DNA from: Desulfuromonas versatilis
GTDB taxonomy: Bacteria; Desulfobacterota; Desulfuromonadia; Desulfuromonadales; NIT-T3
Direction of reading: 5' to 3'
Assembly (NCBI RefSeq): GCF_019704135.1
Contig: NZ_AP024355.1
Span: forward strand, 3,094,001-3,158,000
Length of the DNA stretch: 64,000 bases
The translations under genes and the position numbers were made by a program. Within the stretch, counting starts at the first letter, position 1. Each line of letters starts with the position of its first letter. Positions 8,896-18,868 of the stretch are shown here, piece by piece. The notes under the pieces were generated by a model. It searched no databases. It had not been told where the DNA came from and saw only the letters and a list, made by a program, of their open reading frames with translations.

Positions 8896-8903
<8 letters not shown>
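7239..8903 (-). CDS. nuoM: NADH-quinone oxidoreductase subunit M, with repeat-derived C-terminal extension
   Basis: A 554-residue antiporter-like membrane subunit of complex I. It starts at the ATG at 8903 (FDATLLLLICLLPLAGAL), after GGGGGTGG, overlapping the nuoL stop by 8 bases. Family motifs include FFFVCWEAVLIPMFVLI (conserved Glu), CAIKCPLVPFHSWLPLTYAEAP and AYSSLSHMGYIVLG. The final ~50 residues are odd: codons 502-531 are a copy of a dispersed palindromic repeat (7311-7399), read in frame as PPFEKGGPGGI and NPPQSPFAKGG, followed by about 23 unrelated residues. Normal NuoM ends near residue 500, so the repeat inserted near the original stop and extended the protein. Confidence 0.95.
7311..7399. 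repeat. Dispersed palindromic element, C-rich type, copy 2, inside nuoM
   Basis: Arms start TCCCCCTTTGGCAAAGGGGG and end TTTTTCAAAGGGGGGGA, with the same internal AGGGGGATTT and AAATCCCCCC segments as the copy at 1421-1516; the middle differs. It lies wholly within the 3' end of nuoM and keeps the reading frame open. Confidence 0.85.
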
Positions 8904-10812
<1,909 letters not shown>

Positions 10813-10815
10813 GGG

Positions 10816-11118
10816 CTACCCTTTCAGGCCCTGGTGGGCACCCAGGTCGAGGGACCCGTGGCGCTTGACCAGCAGCACGACGATGGCCATGGCCAGGGCG
10901 ATCTCGCAGGAGGCGGCCACGTAGATGAAAAAGGTCATGGCGACCCCGGGCAGGCTCTGGCCGCGCACCGCAAAGGTTACGAAGCTCAGCACCACGGCGT
11001 TGAGCATGATCTCCAGGCACATCATGACCACCAGCAGGTTGCGGCGGATCACCACCCCGAGCAGCCCCAGGGAGAAGAGCAGCGCCGCCAGGGCGACGAG
11101 AAACTGGTACCTATCCAT
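10816..11118 (-). CDS. nuoK: NADH-quinone oxidoreductase subunit K
   Basis: A 100-residue, three-helix membrane subunit at the junction of the complex I membrane arm. The glutamates in MMCLEIMLNAVVLSF and AASCEIALAMAIVVLLVKRHG match the two conserved membrane carboxylates of NuoK. Length is exactly typical. The start overlaps the last 8 bases of nuoJ, and nuoL follows after 3 bases. Confidence 0.96.
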   Translation of the reverse strand: MDRYQFLVALAALLFSLGLLGVVIRRNLLVVMMCLEIMLNAVVLSFVTFAVRGQSLPGVAMTFFIYVAASCEIALAMAIVVLLVKRHGSLDLGAHQGLKG

Positions 11119-11608
11119 CGCGTCCCTCCTTGAGCGCCGTCCAGGCGGCGAGAATCCCCACCAGCAGCAGCACGGTGGCCAGTTCGAAGTGGAACCAGTA
11201 GTGTTTCATGAACGCCAGGGAGAAGCTGGCGAAGGTGAAGGGATCGGCCACCGCCGCGCCCTGCGGGACCGCGGGGAGGGTGCCGAGCAGCTTCCAGAAG
11301 GCCGCCGCCACCAGGGCCGCCGTCGCCAGCGCCGGAGCCGCCAGCCGGGAATAAGGGTGGCGGAAAGAGCTGTCGCGCTCGTCGAGCAGCATGATGGTAT
11401 AGACCATGAAGACCATCACCGCGCCGACGTAGATCAACACCTGGAACACCGCCACCACGTGGGCCCCGAGACAGGCGTAGATGGCCGCCAGGCTGATCAT
11501 CAGGCTGACCAGGGCCAGCGCCGCGCGCATCGGCTGGCGCAGCAGGATCACCAGCACCGCAAAGAGCACCGCCAGCAGGCTGAAAAAACCGATCAGGATG
11601 CCGCTCAC
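11111..11608 (-). CDS. nuoJ: NADH-quinone oxidoreductase subunit J
   Basis: A 165-residue five-helix membrane subunit. I place the start at the GTG at 11608 (SGILIGFFSLLAVLFAV); it shares a 4-base GTGA overlap with the nuoI stop. The third helix carries the NuoJ signature VFQVLIYVGAVMVFMVYTIML, with the conserved tyrosine and the pi-bulge glycine region. Upstream in-frame ATGs would overlap most of nuoI and are rejected. Confidence 0.94.
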   Translation of the reverse strand: MSGILIGFFSLLAVLFAVLVILLRQPMRAALALVSLMISLAAIYACLGAHVVAVFQVLIYVGAVMVFMVYTIMLLDERDSSFRHPYSRLAAPALATAALVAAAFWKLLGTLPAVPQGAAVADPFTFASFSLAFMKHYWFHFELATVLLLVGILAAWTALKEGRDG

Positions 11609-12165
11609 GGGTGCACCTCCTCGCGCCCCGCCGCCGGGGCGGGATATTTTTTCGCCGGGTCGCCCGCCGGCTGCCAGCCAAGCAGCAGGTCCTGGGTGGC
11701 CCACATATTTTCCCGGTCGAAGCCGGGGAAGTCGGGGACCTCCTTGGCCATGCGGATGGCGTCCTCGGGGCAGGCCTCGACGCAGAAGCCGCAGAAGATG
11801 CAGCGCGAGTAGTCGATCTCGAAGCGTTCGGGGGCCTTGGGGTGGGTCGGGTGCTCGAGGTCGGCCCTGGAGAGGATCTCGATGGCGTAGGCCGGGCAGA
11901 TGGTCGCGCACATGTTGCAGGAGACGCACTGCACCTCGCCCCCATCGCGCCGGGTCAGCACGTGGCGGCCGCGGTTGACCGGGGAGTAGTCGGCGCGGGT
12001 CTCCTCGGGGTAGTAGGCGGTCAGCGCCCCCTTGCGGAAGGTCAGCCACTTCCACAGGTTGCCGAAAAAGACCCCGCCGGTGATGCTGAGGCCGCGCACC
12101 ACCTCGGGGAGGTAGAGGCGCTCCCAGAGGCCGAGGGTCGGTTTGTTCCAGTAGTCCTTCTTCAT
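11605..12165 (-). CDS. nuoI: NADH-quinone oxidoreductase subunit I (two 4Fe-4S ferredoxin)
   Basis: A 186-residue peripheral subunit that relays electrons from NuoG towards NuoB. It has two ferredoxin motifs, CVSCNMCATICP (about residue 80) and CIFCGFCVEACP (about 122), each with four cysteines for clusters N6a and N6b. The N-terminal amphipathic helix anchors it at the membrane. A proline/basic C-terminal tail of about 30 residues follows WATQDLLLG. It starts one base after the nuoH stop codon and ends overlapping nuoJ. Confidence 0.96.
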   Translation of the reverse strand: MKKDYWNKPTLGLWERLYLPEVVRGLSITGGVFFGNLWKWLTFRKGALTAYYPEETRADYSPVNRGRHVLTRRDGGEVQCVSCNMCATICPAYAIEILSRADLEHPTHPKAPERFEIDYSRCIFCGFCVEACPEDAIRMAKEVPDFPGFDRENMWATQDLLLGWQPAGDPAKKYPAPAAGREEVHP

Positions 12166-12166
12166 C

Positions 12167-13333
12167 CTAACCTCTCAGAACCAGCCAGCGCACCACCACC
12201 GTCGCCACCAGGTTCAGCGCCGCCAGCGGCATCAGGAACTTCCAGCCGAAATCCATCAGCTGATCGTAACGGAAACGCGGCAGCGACCAGCGGATCTGGA
12301 TCATGAAGCAGCCGGCGAGAAAAATCTTCACCACGAAGGTGACCACCTGCAGCAGCACCACCGCCAGGTGGGGCAGCTGCCAGCTCACCCCGAAGGGGAA
12401 GACGAAGCCGCCGTCGCCCAGGTACGGCAGGTTGTAGCCGCCGAGAAACAGGGTCACCAGCAGCGCCGAGGCGACCACGATCTCGATGAACTCGCTGAGC
12501 ATGAACAGCCCCATCTTCATGGCGCCGTACTCGGTGAAATAGCCCGAGACCAGCTCCGACTCGCACTCGGGCAGGTCGAAGGGGACCCGCTTGTTCTCGG
12601 CGATGGCCGCGGTGAGAAACAGCACGAAGGCTAGCGGCTGCAGGCAGATGCCCCAGGCCGGCAGGGCGCCGAAGAGCAGCTGCGACTGCCCCCGCACCAT
12701 GGCCCCCAGGTCGAGGGTGCCGTAGCTGACCACCAGACTCAGCAGCGCCAGCCCCATGGTCACCTCGTAGGAGATCATCTGCGAGGCGGCGCGGGCCGAG
12801 CCGAGCAGGGAGAACTTGTTGTTCGACGACCAGCCGGCGAGCATGGTGCCGAGGATGCCGATCCCCGAGATGGCGAGCACCACCAGGATGCCGGCGTCGA
12901 GGTGGGCCACCTGCATGCTGTAGCTGCGCGCGCCGAAGAACTCGCGTAGCGCCGCGCCCAGCGCCGGGAAGAGCGGATCGAGCAGCTCCCCGGGGATCAG
13001 GGTGCCGCCGAAGGGGACCACGGCGAAGACCAGCAGCACCGGGACCGCCGCCAGCCAGGGGGCGAGGTTGTAGCAGAAGCGGTCGTAGGTGTTGGGGGTG
13101 AAGTCCTCCTTGAGCAGCATCTTGGCGCCGTCGGCCAGGCCGTGGAACAGCCCCCAGGCCACCAGCTTGATGTTGGTGAAGGGGATGCGGAGGTAGGCGC
13201 GGTTGGCGCCGATGCGGTCGGCCATGATCGCCGACTGCTTGCGCTCCACCCAGGTGAACAGGGTCGCCATCCCCAGCATCAGGCCGATGGCGAACCCCAT
13301 GTAGAGCAGGTAGATGACCAGGTCCTGGATCAT
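12167..13333 (-). CDS. nuoH: NADH-quinone oxidoreductase subunit H
   Basis: A 388-residue membrane subunit that forms the quinone-binding chamber together with NuoB and NuoD. The start at 13333 shares an ATGA with the nuoG stop. Hallmarks are TWVERKQSAIMADRIGANRA near the N-terminus (normally ..ERK..A..Q.R.GP) and the acidic loop ENKRVPFDLPECESELVSGYFTEY, which connects quinone chemistry to proton pumping. About eight to nine membrane segments are present. IGANRA in place of the usual QxRxGPN is a small deviation. Confidence 0.95.
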   Translation of the reverse strand: MIQDLVIYLLYMGFAIGLMLGMATLFTWVERKQSAIMADRIGANRAYLRIPFTNIKLVAWGLFHGLADGAKMLLKEDFTPNTYDRFCYNLAPWLAAVPVLLVFAVVPFGGTLIPGELLDPLFPALGAALREFFGARSYSMQVAHLDAGILVVLAISGIGILGTMLAGWSSNNKFSLLGSARAASQMISYEVTMGLALLSLVVSYGTLDLGAMVRGQSQLLFGALPAWGICLQPLAFVLFLTAAIAENKRVPFDLPECESELVSGYFTEYGAMKMGLFMLSEFIEIVVASALLVTLFLGGYNLPYLGDGGFVFPFGVSWQLPHLAVVLLQVVTFVVKIFLAGCFMIQIRWSLPRFRYDQLMDFGWKFLMPLAALNLVATVVVRWLVLRG

Positions 13334-14739
13334 GCGCCGAGCCTCCCGAAGATGTCGCCGGCGTGCTGCGCCGACGCGGGCTTGTCGAAGACCTTCTCGA
13401 AGCGGTTGACGATCCCGTCGCAGTTGGTGTAGCTGCCGTCGCGCTCGAAGGGGGTGGAGAGGGGAATGAACAGCTCGGCCTCGGCCTCGCGCCCCGAAGC
13501 GAAGGCCGCGAGGTGAATCACCCGGGGATCGCCATAGGGGGCGTAGTCGACGCACTCGCCCCAGACCAGCACCAGGTCGTGGCCGGCGTCGGCCGTCCAG
13601 GGGCGCTCGCCGAACAGCTCGGCCACGCCGCGGCTGTTGGGGTTTTTGTCGGCCCGGATCAGCCAGCCGTCCTCCAGCACCTCCCCGAGCGCCGGCTGGC
13701 AGTCGCGCCGGGTATAGACGCTCAGCCGCTCGCCGAAAGCCGCCTGGAAGGCCGCCAGCTCTTCGTTGGAGGCCTGGGCGGAAACCAGCGCGGCGGGCTT
13801 TTTCGCCTCGCTCAGCAGCTGCCGCCCCAGGGCCAGCGCCTCCTCGACGGCGACCTCGCGGCCACGGACCTGCGGGCTCGACAGCCGCGGCCGGGCCATG
13901 GCCTTGTGCAGATCGTAGCCCTTGTTGCAGAGGAAGCGGCCGTTGATCTCGGGGTTCTCGAAAGGGGTGATGCGGTAGGCGCTGTGGTTGAGGCCCTGGT
14001 CGAGGGAGCGCACCTGCCAGTGGCGGTTGCGGCGCCAGACGTTGACGCTGCAGCAGCGGGCGCAGCCGCTGCAGACCGAGCGCACCGCCTCCAGGTACCA
14101 GACCCGGCTCTTGTAGAGAAAGTCGCGGGAGAGCAGCGCCCCTACCGGGCAGAGCCCGACGATGTTGTCGCCGTAAGGGTCGTCGAAGGGCTGCTGTTCC
14201 AGGGTCTGCACCCGGGCGTGGTTGCCGCGCTCGGCGATGCCGAGCTGGTTCGAACCGGAGAGCTCCTGGGTGAAGCGCACGCAGCGGCTGCAGAGGATGC
14301 AGCGCTCGCTGTCGAGCAGGATGCGTTCGCCCAGCTCGTAGAACTTGGGCTTGCAGCTGCGCGGCTCCTCGGCGAGGGGTTCGGCCTCGCCGAAGCGGAC
14401 CTGGTAGTCCTGCAGCCGGCACTCGCCCGCCTTGTCGCAGATGCCGCACTCCCCCGGGTGGTTGATGGCGATGAACTGCAGCACCGCCGCGCGCGCCGCG
14501 CGCACCTCCTCGGTGTCGGTCTCCACCACCATCCCCGGAGCCACCGCCTGGTTGCAGGAGGGGACCAGCTTGGGTCGGCCGTCCACCTTGACCAGGCAGA
14601 TACGGCAATTGCCGGCCACGGAGAGGCAGGGGTGGTAGCAGAAGTGGGGAATCTCGATGCCGCTGCGCAGCGCGGCCTGCAGGACCGTCTCCCCTTCCTG
14701 CGCCGCGATGGTCTGGTTGTCGATCTTCAGTTCGATCAT
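13330..14739 (-). CDS. nuoG: NADH-quinone oxidoreductase subunit G, short form
   Basis: At 469 residues this is little over half the usual NuoG length. The Fe-S part is complete: a 2Fe-2S domain (HFCYHPCLSVAGNCRICLV, then SCNQAV), the His-Cys cluster region HPGECGICDKAGECRLQD, the 4Fe-4S cysteines CILCSRC and LCPVGAL, and a further CSGCARCC with a later LCNKGYD, which resembles the N7 cluster site. The rest of the molybdopterin-oxidoreductase-like domain is reduced to about 190 residues. It ends cleanly in FDKPASAQHAGDIFGRLGA with an ATGA overlap into nuoH, so this is a natural short form, not a frameshift. Confidence 0.93.
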   Translation of the reverse strand: MIELKIDNQTIAAQEGETVLQAALRSGIEIPHFCYHPCLSVAGNCRICLVKVDGRPKLVPSCNQAVAPGMVVETDTEEVRAARAAVLQFIAINHPGECGICDKAGECRLQDYQVRFGEAEPLAEEPRSCKPKFYELGERILLDSERCILCSRCVRFTQELSGSNQLGIAERGNHARVQTLEQQPFDDPYGDNIVGLCPVGALLSRDFLYKSRVWYLEAVRSVCSGCARCCSVNVWRRNRHWQVRSLDQGLNHSAYRITPFENPEINGRFLCNKGYDLHKAMARPRLSSPQVRGREVAVEEALALGRQLLSEAKKPAALVSAQASNEELAAFQAAFGERLSVYTRRDCQPALGEVLEDGWLIRADKNPNSRGVAELFGERPWTADAGHDLVLVWGECVDYAPYGDPRVIHLAAFASGREAEAELFIPLSTPFERDGSYTNCDGIVNRFEKVFDKPASAQHAGDIFGRLGA

Positions 14740-14786
14740 GGGTCCTTCAATCGGGAAAATACTTGAAAATTCTTAAAAATACTTTC

Positions 14787-14867
14787 TCACCACGAAGGGC
14801 ACGAAGAACACGAAGAGAACCAAAAACCGAATTTTTTCCTTCGTGTCCTTCGTGTTCTTCGTGGTGA
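14787..14867. repeat. CACGAAG-type inverted repeat array, copy 1
   Basis: The left arm has three CACGAAG heptamers at 9-base spacing (14791, 14800, 14809). The right arm (14839-14867) has three CTTCGTG copies as its mirror image. Together they form a long hairpin in the nuoF-nuoG spacer. A second copy is at 33929-34005. Confidence 0.85.
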
Positions 14868-14884
14868 AGCCGGATTTTGCGGTT

Positions 14885-16168
14885 TCAAACCTCCAACCGC
14901 CCCCCGAACATGGAGCGGCCGGTGTCGACGAAATACGCGAATTCGTCGCGGAACTTCTTCAGGAAGCTGACCACCGGCATGGAGGCGGCGTCGCCCAGGG
15001 CGCACACCGTGTTCCCCATGATCCCCTTGGTCGCCTGTTCGAGGCGCTCCAGGTCTCCCTGGTGGCCCCTGCCCGCGGCGATGCGGGCGATGATCTTGTC
15101 CATCAGCGCCGAGCCCTCGCGGCAGGGGGTGCACTGGCCGCAGGACTCGTGACGGTAGAAGCGGGTCAAGACCTGCAGCAGGCGCACCATGCAGGTCCCC
15201 TCGGCGATGACGATGATCCCCCCCGAGCCGAGCATGCTGCCGGCCTGCTGCACCGATTCGGCGTCGAGGGTGACGGCGTCGATCTCCTCGGTGCGCAGGA
15301 TCGGGGTGGAGGAGCCGCCGGGGATCACCGCCTTGAGCGCCTTGCCGCCGCGGATGCCGCCGGCGTCGCCGAAGATCATCCTGCTCAGCGGGTAGCCCGT
15401 CGCCCGCTCGTAGAGCCCGGGCTTGTTGACGTGACCGGAGATGCCGAACAGGCGCGTGCCGCTGTTCTTCTCGGTGCCGATGGCGGCGTAGGCGGCGCCG
15501 CCGTGGGCGACGATCCAGGGGACGGTGGCCAGTGTCTCGACGTTGTTGATCACCGTGGGCGCCTGGTAGAGGCCCTTGACCGCCGGGAAGGGGGGTTTGT
15601 TGCGGGGATAGGCCTTGAACCCCTCGAGGGAGGTGAGCAGGCTCGACTCCTCGCCGCAGACGTAGGCGCCGGCGCCGCGGTGGACGATGATGTCGCAGGA
15701 GAAGTCGCTGCCGAGGATCTTCTCGCCGACCAGCCCGGCCGCCCGGGCCTCTTCGAGCGCCTCGCGCAGCCGGCGCAGCGGCAGGTCGAACTCGCCGCGG
15801 ATGTAGATGAAGGCGTGGCGTACCCGCAGGGCGTAGGCGGCCAGCAGCATCCCCTCGATGAGCTGGTGGGAGGCGTGCTCGAAGATCCAGCGGTCCTTGA
15901 AGGTCCCCGGCTCCCCCTCGTCGGCGTTGCAGCAGAGGTAGACGGTGGGGCTCTGCTTGTCGACGAAGGACCACTTCATCCCCGTGGGGAAGCCCGCCCC
16001 GCCGCGGCCGCGCAGCCCCGAGGCCTTGACCTCGGCCTCGATGTCCGCCGGTTGCAGCCCGCCCAGGGCCTTTTCCAGGGCCCGGTAGCCGCCCCTGGCG
16101 CGGTAGGCGGCCAGGGTGTGGGAGTCGGCCGTCACGGGGAAGTTGAAGAAAATGCGCGGTTCGCTCAT
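14885..16168 (-). CDS. nuoF: NADH-quinone oxidoreductase subunit F (FMN, NADH and 4Fe-4S)
   Basis: A 427-residue catalytic subunit that oxidises NADH with FMN and passes electrons to cluster N3. The start at 16168 shares ATGA with the nuoE stop. Motifs in order are SGLRGRGGAGFPTGMKW (NADH/FMN glycine-rich site), YLCCNADEGEPGTFKDR, GAYVCGEESSLLTSLEG and the cluster ligands ESCGQCTPCREG. Length is typical. The 145-base gap to nuoG is the largest in the operon and is filled by the CACGAAG hairpin, so it may reduce read-through or stabilise an mRNA end. Confidence 0.96.
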   Translation of the reverse strand: MSEPRIFFNFPVTADSHTLAAYRARGGYRALEKALGGLQPADIEAEVKASGLRGRGGAGFPTGMKWSFVDKQSPTVYLCCNADEGEPGTFKDRWIFEHASHQLIEGMLLAAYALRVRHAFIYIRGEFDLPLRRLREALEEARAAGLVGEKILGSDFSCDIIVHRGAGAYVCGEESSLLTSLEGFKAYPRNKPPFPAVKGLYQAPTVINNVETLATVPWIVAHGGAAYAAIGTEKNSGTRLFGISGHVNKPGLYERATGYPLSRMIFGDAGGIRGGKALKAVIPGGSSTPILRTEEIDAVTLDAESVQQAGSMLGSGGIIVIAEGTCMVRLLQVLTRFYRHESCGQCTPCREGSALMDKIIARIAAGRGHQGDLERLEQATKGIMGNTVCALGDAASMPVVSFLKKFRDEFAYFVDTGRSMFGGRLEV

Positions 16169-16629
16169 GACAGCTCCTGCAGGATCCGGTCGACCTCGGC
16201 CAGGGTCAGCCGCTCGTGGTAGGTATCGCCCACCTGCATGACCGGCGCGGTGCCGCAGGAGGCCAGGCATTCCACCTCGAGCAGGGTGAAGCGGCCGTCG
16301 GCGGTGGTCTGCCCGGCCTTGATCCCCAGCTTCTTCTCGAGGTGGCCCAGCAGCCGCTCGGCGCCGCTCAGCGAGCAGGCGATGTTGCGGCAGACCTTGA
16401 CCACATGCTTGCCCACCGGCGCGCGGTAGAGCATGGAGTACCAGCTGAGCGCCTCCTTGACCTGCATGGCCGGCACCCCGAGGTATTCGGCGATGAACAG
16501 GGCGTCGCCTTCGCTCAGGTGCCCCTTCTCCTCCTGCATCAGCTGCAGCAGCGGCAGCACCAGCGAGGAGCTCATCTGCGGCGGATAGGTGCGGCGCAGG
16601 CGGTCGAATTTTTCGATCATGCAGTTCAT
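16165..16629 (-). CDS. nuoE: NADH-quinone oxidoreductase subunit E (2Fe-2S, thioredoxin-like)
   Basis: A peripheral subunit of about 154 residues carrying cluster N1a. The four ligands are in VCRNIACSLSGAE and ECLASCGTAPVMQV. I choose the ATG at 16629 because it shares ATGA with the nuoD stop and has GGGGAG 8 bases upstream; ATGs at 16638 and 16620 are also in frame. It works with NuoF and NuoG in the NADH dehydrogenase module. Confidence 0.94.
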   Translation of the reverse strand: MNCMIEKFDRLRRTYPPQMSSSLVLPLLQLMQEEKGHLSEGDALFIAEYLGVPAMQVKEALSWYSMLYRAPVGKHVVKVCRNIACSLSGAERLLGHLEKKLGIKAGQTTADGRFTLLEVECLASCGTAPVMQVGDTYHERLTLAEVDRILQELS

Positions 16630-17846
16630 CGGTCGCACTCCCCGCCGATCATGTTCATCGAGCCGAAGGTGGCGATGATGTCGGCCAGTTGATACCCTTC
16701 GAGCAGCGTGTGCATCCCCCCCATGTGGGCGAAGCTCGGCGAGCGCACGTGCAGCCGGTGGGGACGTCCGCCGCCGTCGCTGACCAGGTAGAAGCCGAGC
16801 TCGCCGTTGGGCGCCTCGTGGGCGCGGTAGACCTCGCCGGCGGGAACCTGGATGCCGTCGATGACCAGCTTGAAGTGGTTGATCACCGCCTGGGTGCGGG
16901 TGTAGACGTGGGCCTTTTCAGGAAAACTCACCCGCGGATCGGCGACGCTGACCGGGCCGCCGGGCAGGCGCTTGACACACTGACGGATCATCGAGACCGA
17001 CTCGTCCATCTCGCGCATGCGCACGTAGTAGCGGTCGTAGTTGTCCCCCTGGATGCCGACGGGGACTTCGAAGTCCAGTTCGCCGTAGGCCAGGTAGGGG
17101 CTGTCCTTGCGCAGGTCGACGGGCAGCCCGGTGGAGCGCAGGATCGGCCCGGTGTAGCCCCAGTTCAGGGCGTGCTCGGGGGTCATGGCGCCCACGCCCC
17201 GGGTGCGGTCGATGAAGATTCGGTTGCGGTCGAGCAGACCGTGGATGCGCTCGATGTAGCGCTCGTAGAGCTGCAGGATCTCCTCGAGCCGCTCCAGCCA
17301 CCCCTCGGGCAGATCGCGGGCCAGCCCGCCGATGCGCACGTAGGAGTAGGTCAGGCGCGCCCCGGTGAGGTGGTTGAGATGCTCGAAGATGTAGTCGCGC
17401 ACCGTCATCAGGTAGAGAAAGGCGGTCATCGCCCCCAGCTCCATGACCGTGGCGGCGACGCAGGTGATGTGGTCGACCAGCCGGTTGTATTCCGAGAGCA
17501 GGGTGCGCAGCCAGAGGCAGCGCGGGGTCAGTTCGAGCCCCAGCAGCGTCTCCACCGCCTCGGCGTAGGCGAAGTTGTTGTTGAGCGCCGAGCAGTAGTT
17601 GAGCCGGTCGGTGTAGGGGATGATCTTGTGGTAATGGTGGTGCTCGGCCTCCTTTTCGAAGCCGCGGTGCAGGTAGCCGCAATGCACGTCGGCCTTCTTC
17701 ACCGTTTCGCCGTCGAGCTCGGCGATGACCTGGATGGTGCCGTGGGTCGCCGGGTGGGAGGGGCCGAGGTTGACCACCACGCTGTTGGGATCGGCGGTCT
17801 GCTCCAGGGGGGAGCGAACCGGGGATTTGATTTCCACGTAATTCAC
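16626..17846 (-). CDS. nuoD: NADH-quinone oxidoreductase subunit D (49-kDa type)
   Basis: A subunit of about 406 residues that forms the quinone-reduction site with NuoB; it is related to the large subunit of [NiFe] hydrogenases. Motifs include NLGPSHPATHG, with the conserved quinone-site His, then HCGYLHRGFEK and ERYIERIHGLL. The C-terminus is FGSMNMIGGECDR. There is no ATG start. GTG at 17846 is the longest option, but GTG at 17837 has AAGG 8 bases upstream and may be the true start. It is separate from nuoC, unlike the fused E. coli nuoCD. Confidence 0.95.
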   Translation of the reverse strand: MNYVEIKSPVRSPLEQTADPNSVVVNLGPSHPATHGTIQVIAELDGETVKKADVHCGYLHRGFEKEAEHHHYHKIIPYTDRLNYCSALNNNFAYAEAVETLLGLELTPRCLWLRTLLSEYNRLVDHITCVAATVMELGAMTAFLYLMTVRDYIFEHLNHLTGARLTYSYVRIGGLARDLPEGWLERLEEILQLYERYIERIHGLLDRNRIFIDRTRGVGAMTPEHALNWGYTGPILRSTGLPVDLRKDSPYLAYGELDFEVPVGIQGDNYDRYYVRMREMDESVSMIRQCVKRLPGGPVSVADPRVSFPEKAHVYTRTQAVINHFKLVIDGIQVPAGEVYRAHEAPNGELGFYLVSDGGGRPHRLHVRSPSFAHMGGMHTLLEGYQLADIIATFGSMNMIGGECDR

Positions 17847-17847
17847 C

Positions 17848-18312
17848 TTATTTGCGATACGGGACCAGGGGCTGTTCGCGGTCGATGGGGTAATCCTTGC
17901 GCAGCGGATGCCCCTCGAACCCTTCGTAGAGCAGGATCGGCCGCAGATCGTCGTTGCCGGCGAAACGGATGCCGTACATTTCGTGGGCCTCGCGCTCGAG
18001 AAAGCGCGCCGCGCCGTACCAGTGGCTGAGGGTCGGCACCCGCGGGCTGGCCTCCTCGACCCGCGTCTTCAGACGCACCCGCAGGTTGTTGCCCGAGCTG
18101 TAGAGGTGGTAGACCACCTCGAAGCGCGGCCGGCGCTCGGGAAAGTCGACGGCGGTGACGTCGAGCAGCAGGTCGAAGCCGAAATCGTCCTTGAGCCGTC
18201 GCACCAGCGCCAGCAGGCGATCGGCCGGCAGTTCGAGAACCAGCATGCCGAAGCTCTCCCAGGCCCTCTCGTAGAGGCCGAGCAGATCGGATTTGATGTC
18301 GTCGTGGATCAT
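17848..18312 (-). CDS. nuoC: NADH-quinone oxidoreductase subunit C (30-kDa type)
   Basis: A 154-residue peripheral subunit that packs against NuoD in the connecting arm. The family signature is REAHEMYGIRFAGNDDLRPILL followed by EGFEGHPLRKDYPI. The start is the ATG at 18312, preceded by AAGGACG. Its stop is one base before nuoD's longest start. Confidence 0.95.
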   Translation of the reverse strand: MIHDDIKSDLLGLYERAWESFGMLVLELPADRLLALVRRLKDDFGFDLLLDVTAVDFPERRPRFEVVYHLYSSGNNLRVRLKTRVEEASPRVPTLSHWYGAARFLEREAHEMYGIRFAGNDDLRPILLYEGFEGHPLRKDYPIDREQPLVPYRK

Positions 18313-18355
18313 CGAATGCTTCTTTCGTCCTTTTGTCTTTACGTGGTTGGGCCTG

Positions 18356-18388
18356 TCACGCCTCACGCCTCACGCCTCACGCCTCACG
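18356..18388. repeat. Tandem TCACGCC heptamer repeat at the 3' end of nuoB
   Basis: Four perfect TCACGCC units (18356-18383) plus TCACG. On the coding strand this reads as repeated GGCGTGA, and one unit supplies the nuoB stop codon. A heptamer array is out of frame with codons, so copy number could vary without harming nuoB. Confidence 0.85.
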
Positions 18389-18868
18389 GTCTTTCTGCTT
18401 CTCGAAGGGCAGAATCGGGTGGCGCTCGCCGGCGATTTTGTCCTGCAATTTCATGATGGCGTCGATGACCATCTCCGGGCGCGGGGGGCAGCCCGGCACG
18501 TAGATATCCACCGGGATCACCTTGTCGACCCCCTGCAGCACCGCGTAGTTGCGATAGAAGCCGCCGCTGGTGGCGCAGGCGCCGAAGGCCATCACCCACT
18601 TGGGCTCGCACATCTGCTCGTAGACCTTCTTGATGACCGGCGCTTCCTTGTGGGTGATGGTCCCCACCACCATCAGCAGGTCCGACTGGCGCGGGGTGAA
18701 ACGCGGCAGGGCGGCGCCGAAGCGGTCGGTGTCGTAGAGGGTCGAGCTGACCGACATGAACTCCATGCCGCAGCAGGCGGTGACGAAGGGATAGGGGAAC
18801 AGGCTGAACTTGCGCACCCAGCCGACCAGTTCGTCCTTGCGGGTGGTGAGAAACTCCATCATCGCCAT
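18377..18868 (-). CDS. nuoB: NADH-quinone oxidoreductase subunit B (4Fe-4S cluster N2)
   Basis: A 163-residue subunit carrying the terminal cluster that reduces quinone. The ligand region VTACCGMEF has the tandem cysteines, with further cysteines in AFGACATSGGFYRNY and YVPGCPPRPE. I choose the ATG at 18868, ten bases inside nuoA, since GGAGG lies 10 bases upstream; an ATGA-coupled start at 18862 is possible. The last codons and stop lie in the TCACGCC repeat. Confidence 0.95.
   Translation of the reverse strand: MAMMEFLTTRKDELVGWVRKFSLFPYPFVTACCGMEFMSVSSTLYDTDRFGAALPRFTPRQSDLLMVVGTITHKEAPVIKKVYEQMCEPKWVMAFGACATSGGFYRNYAVLQGVDKVIPVDIYVPGCPPRPEMVIDAIMKLQDKIAGERHPILPFEKQKDREA

Noticed and set aside
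12167-14608. A single 813-codon frame covering nuoH and part of nuoG
   Set aside because: Only the last 388 codons read as NuoH; the front part is an alternative frame of nuoG, and the ATGA overlap at 13330-13333 gives the true start.
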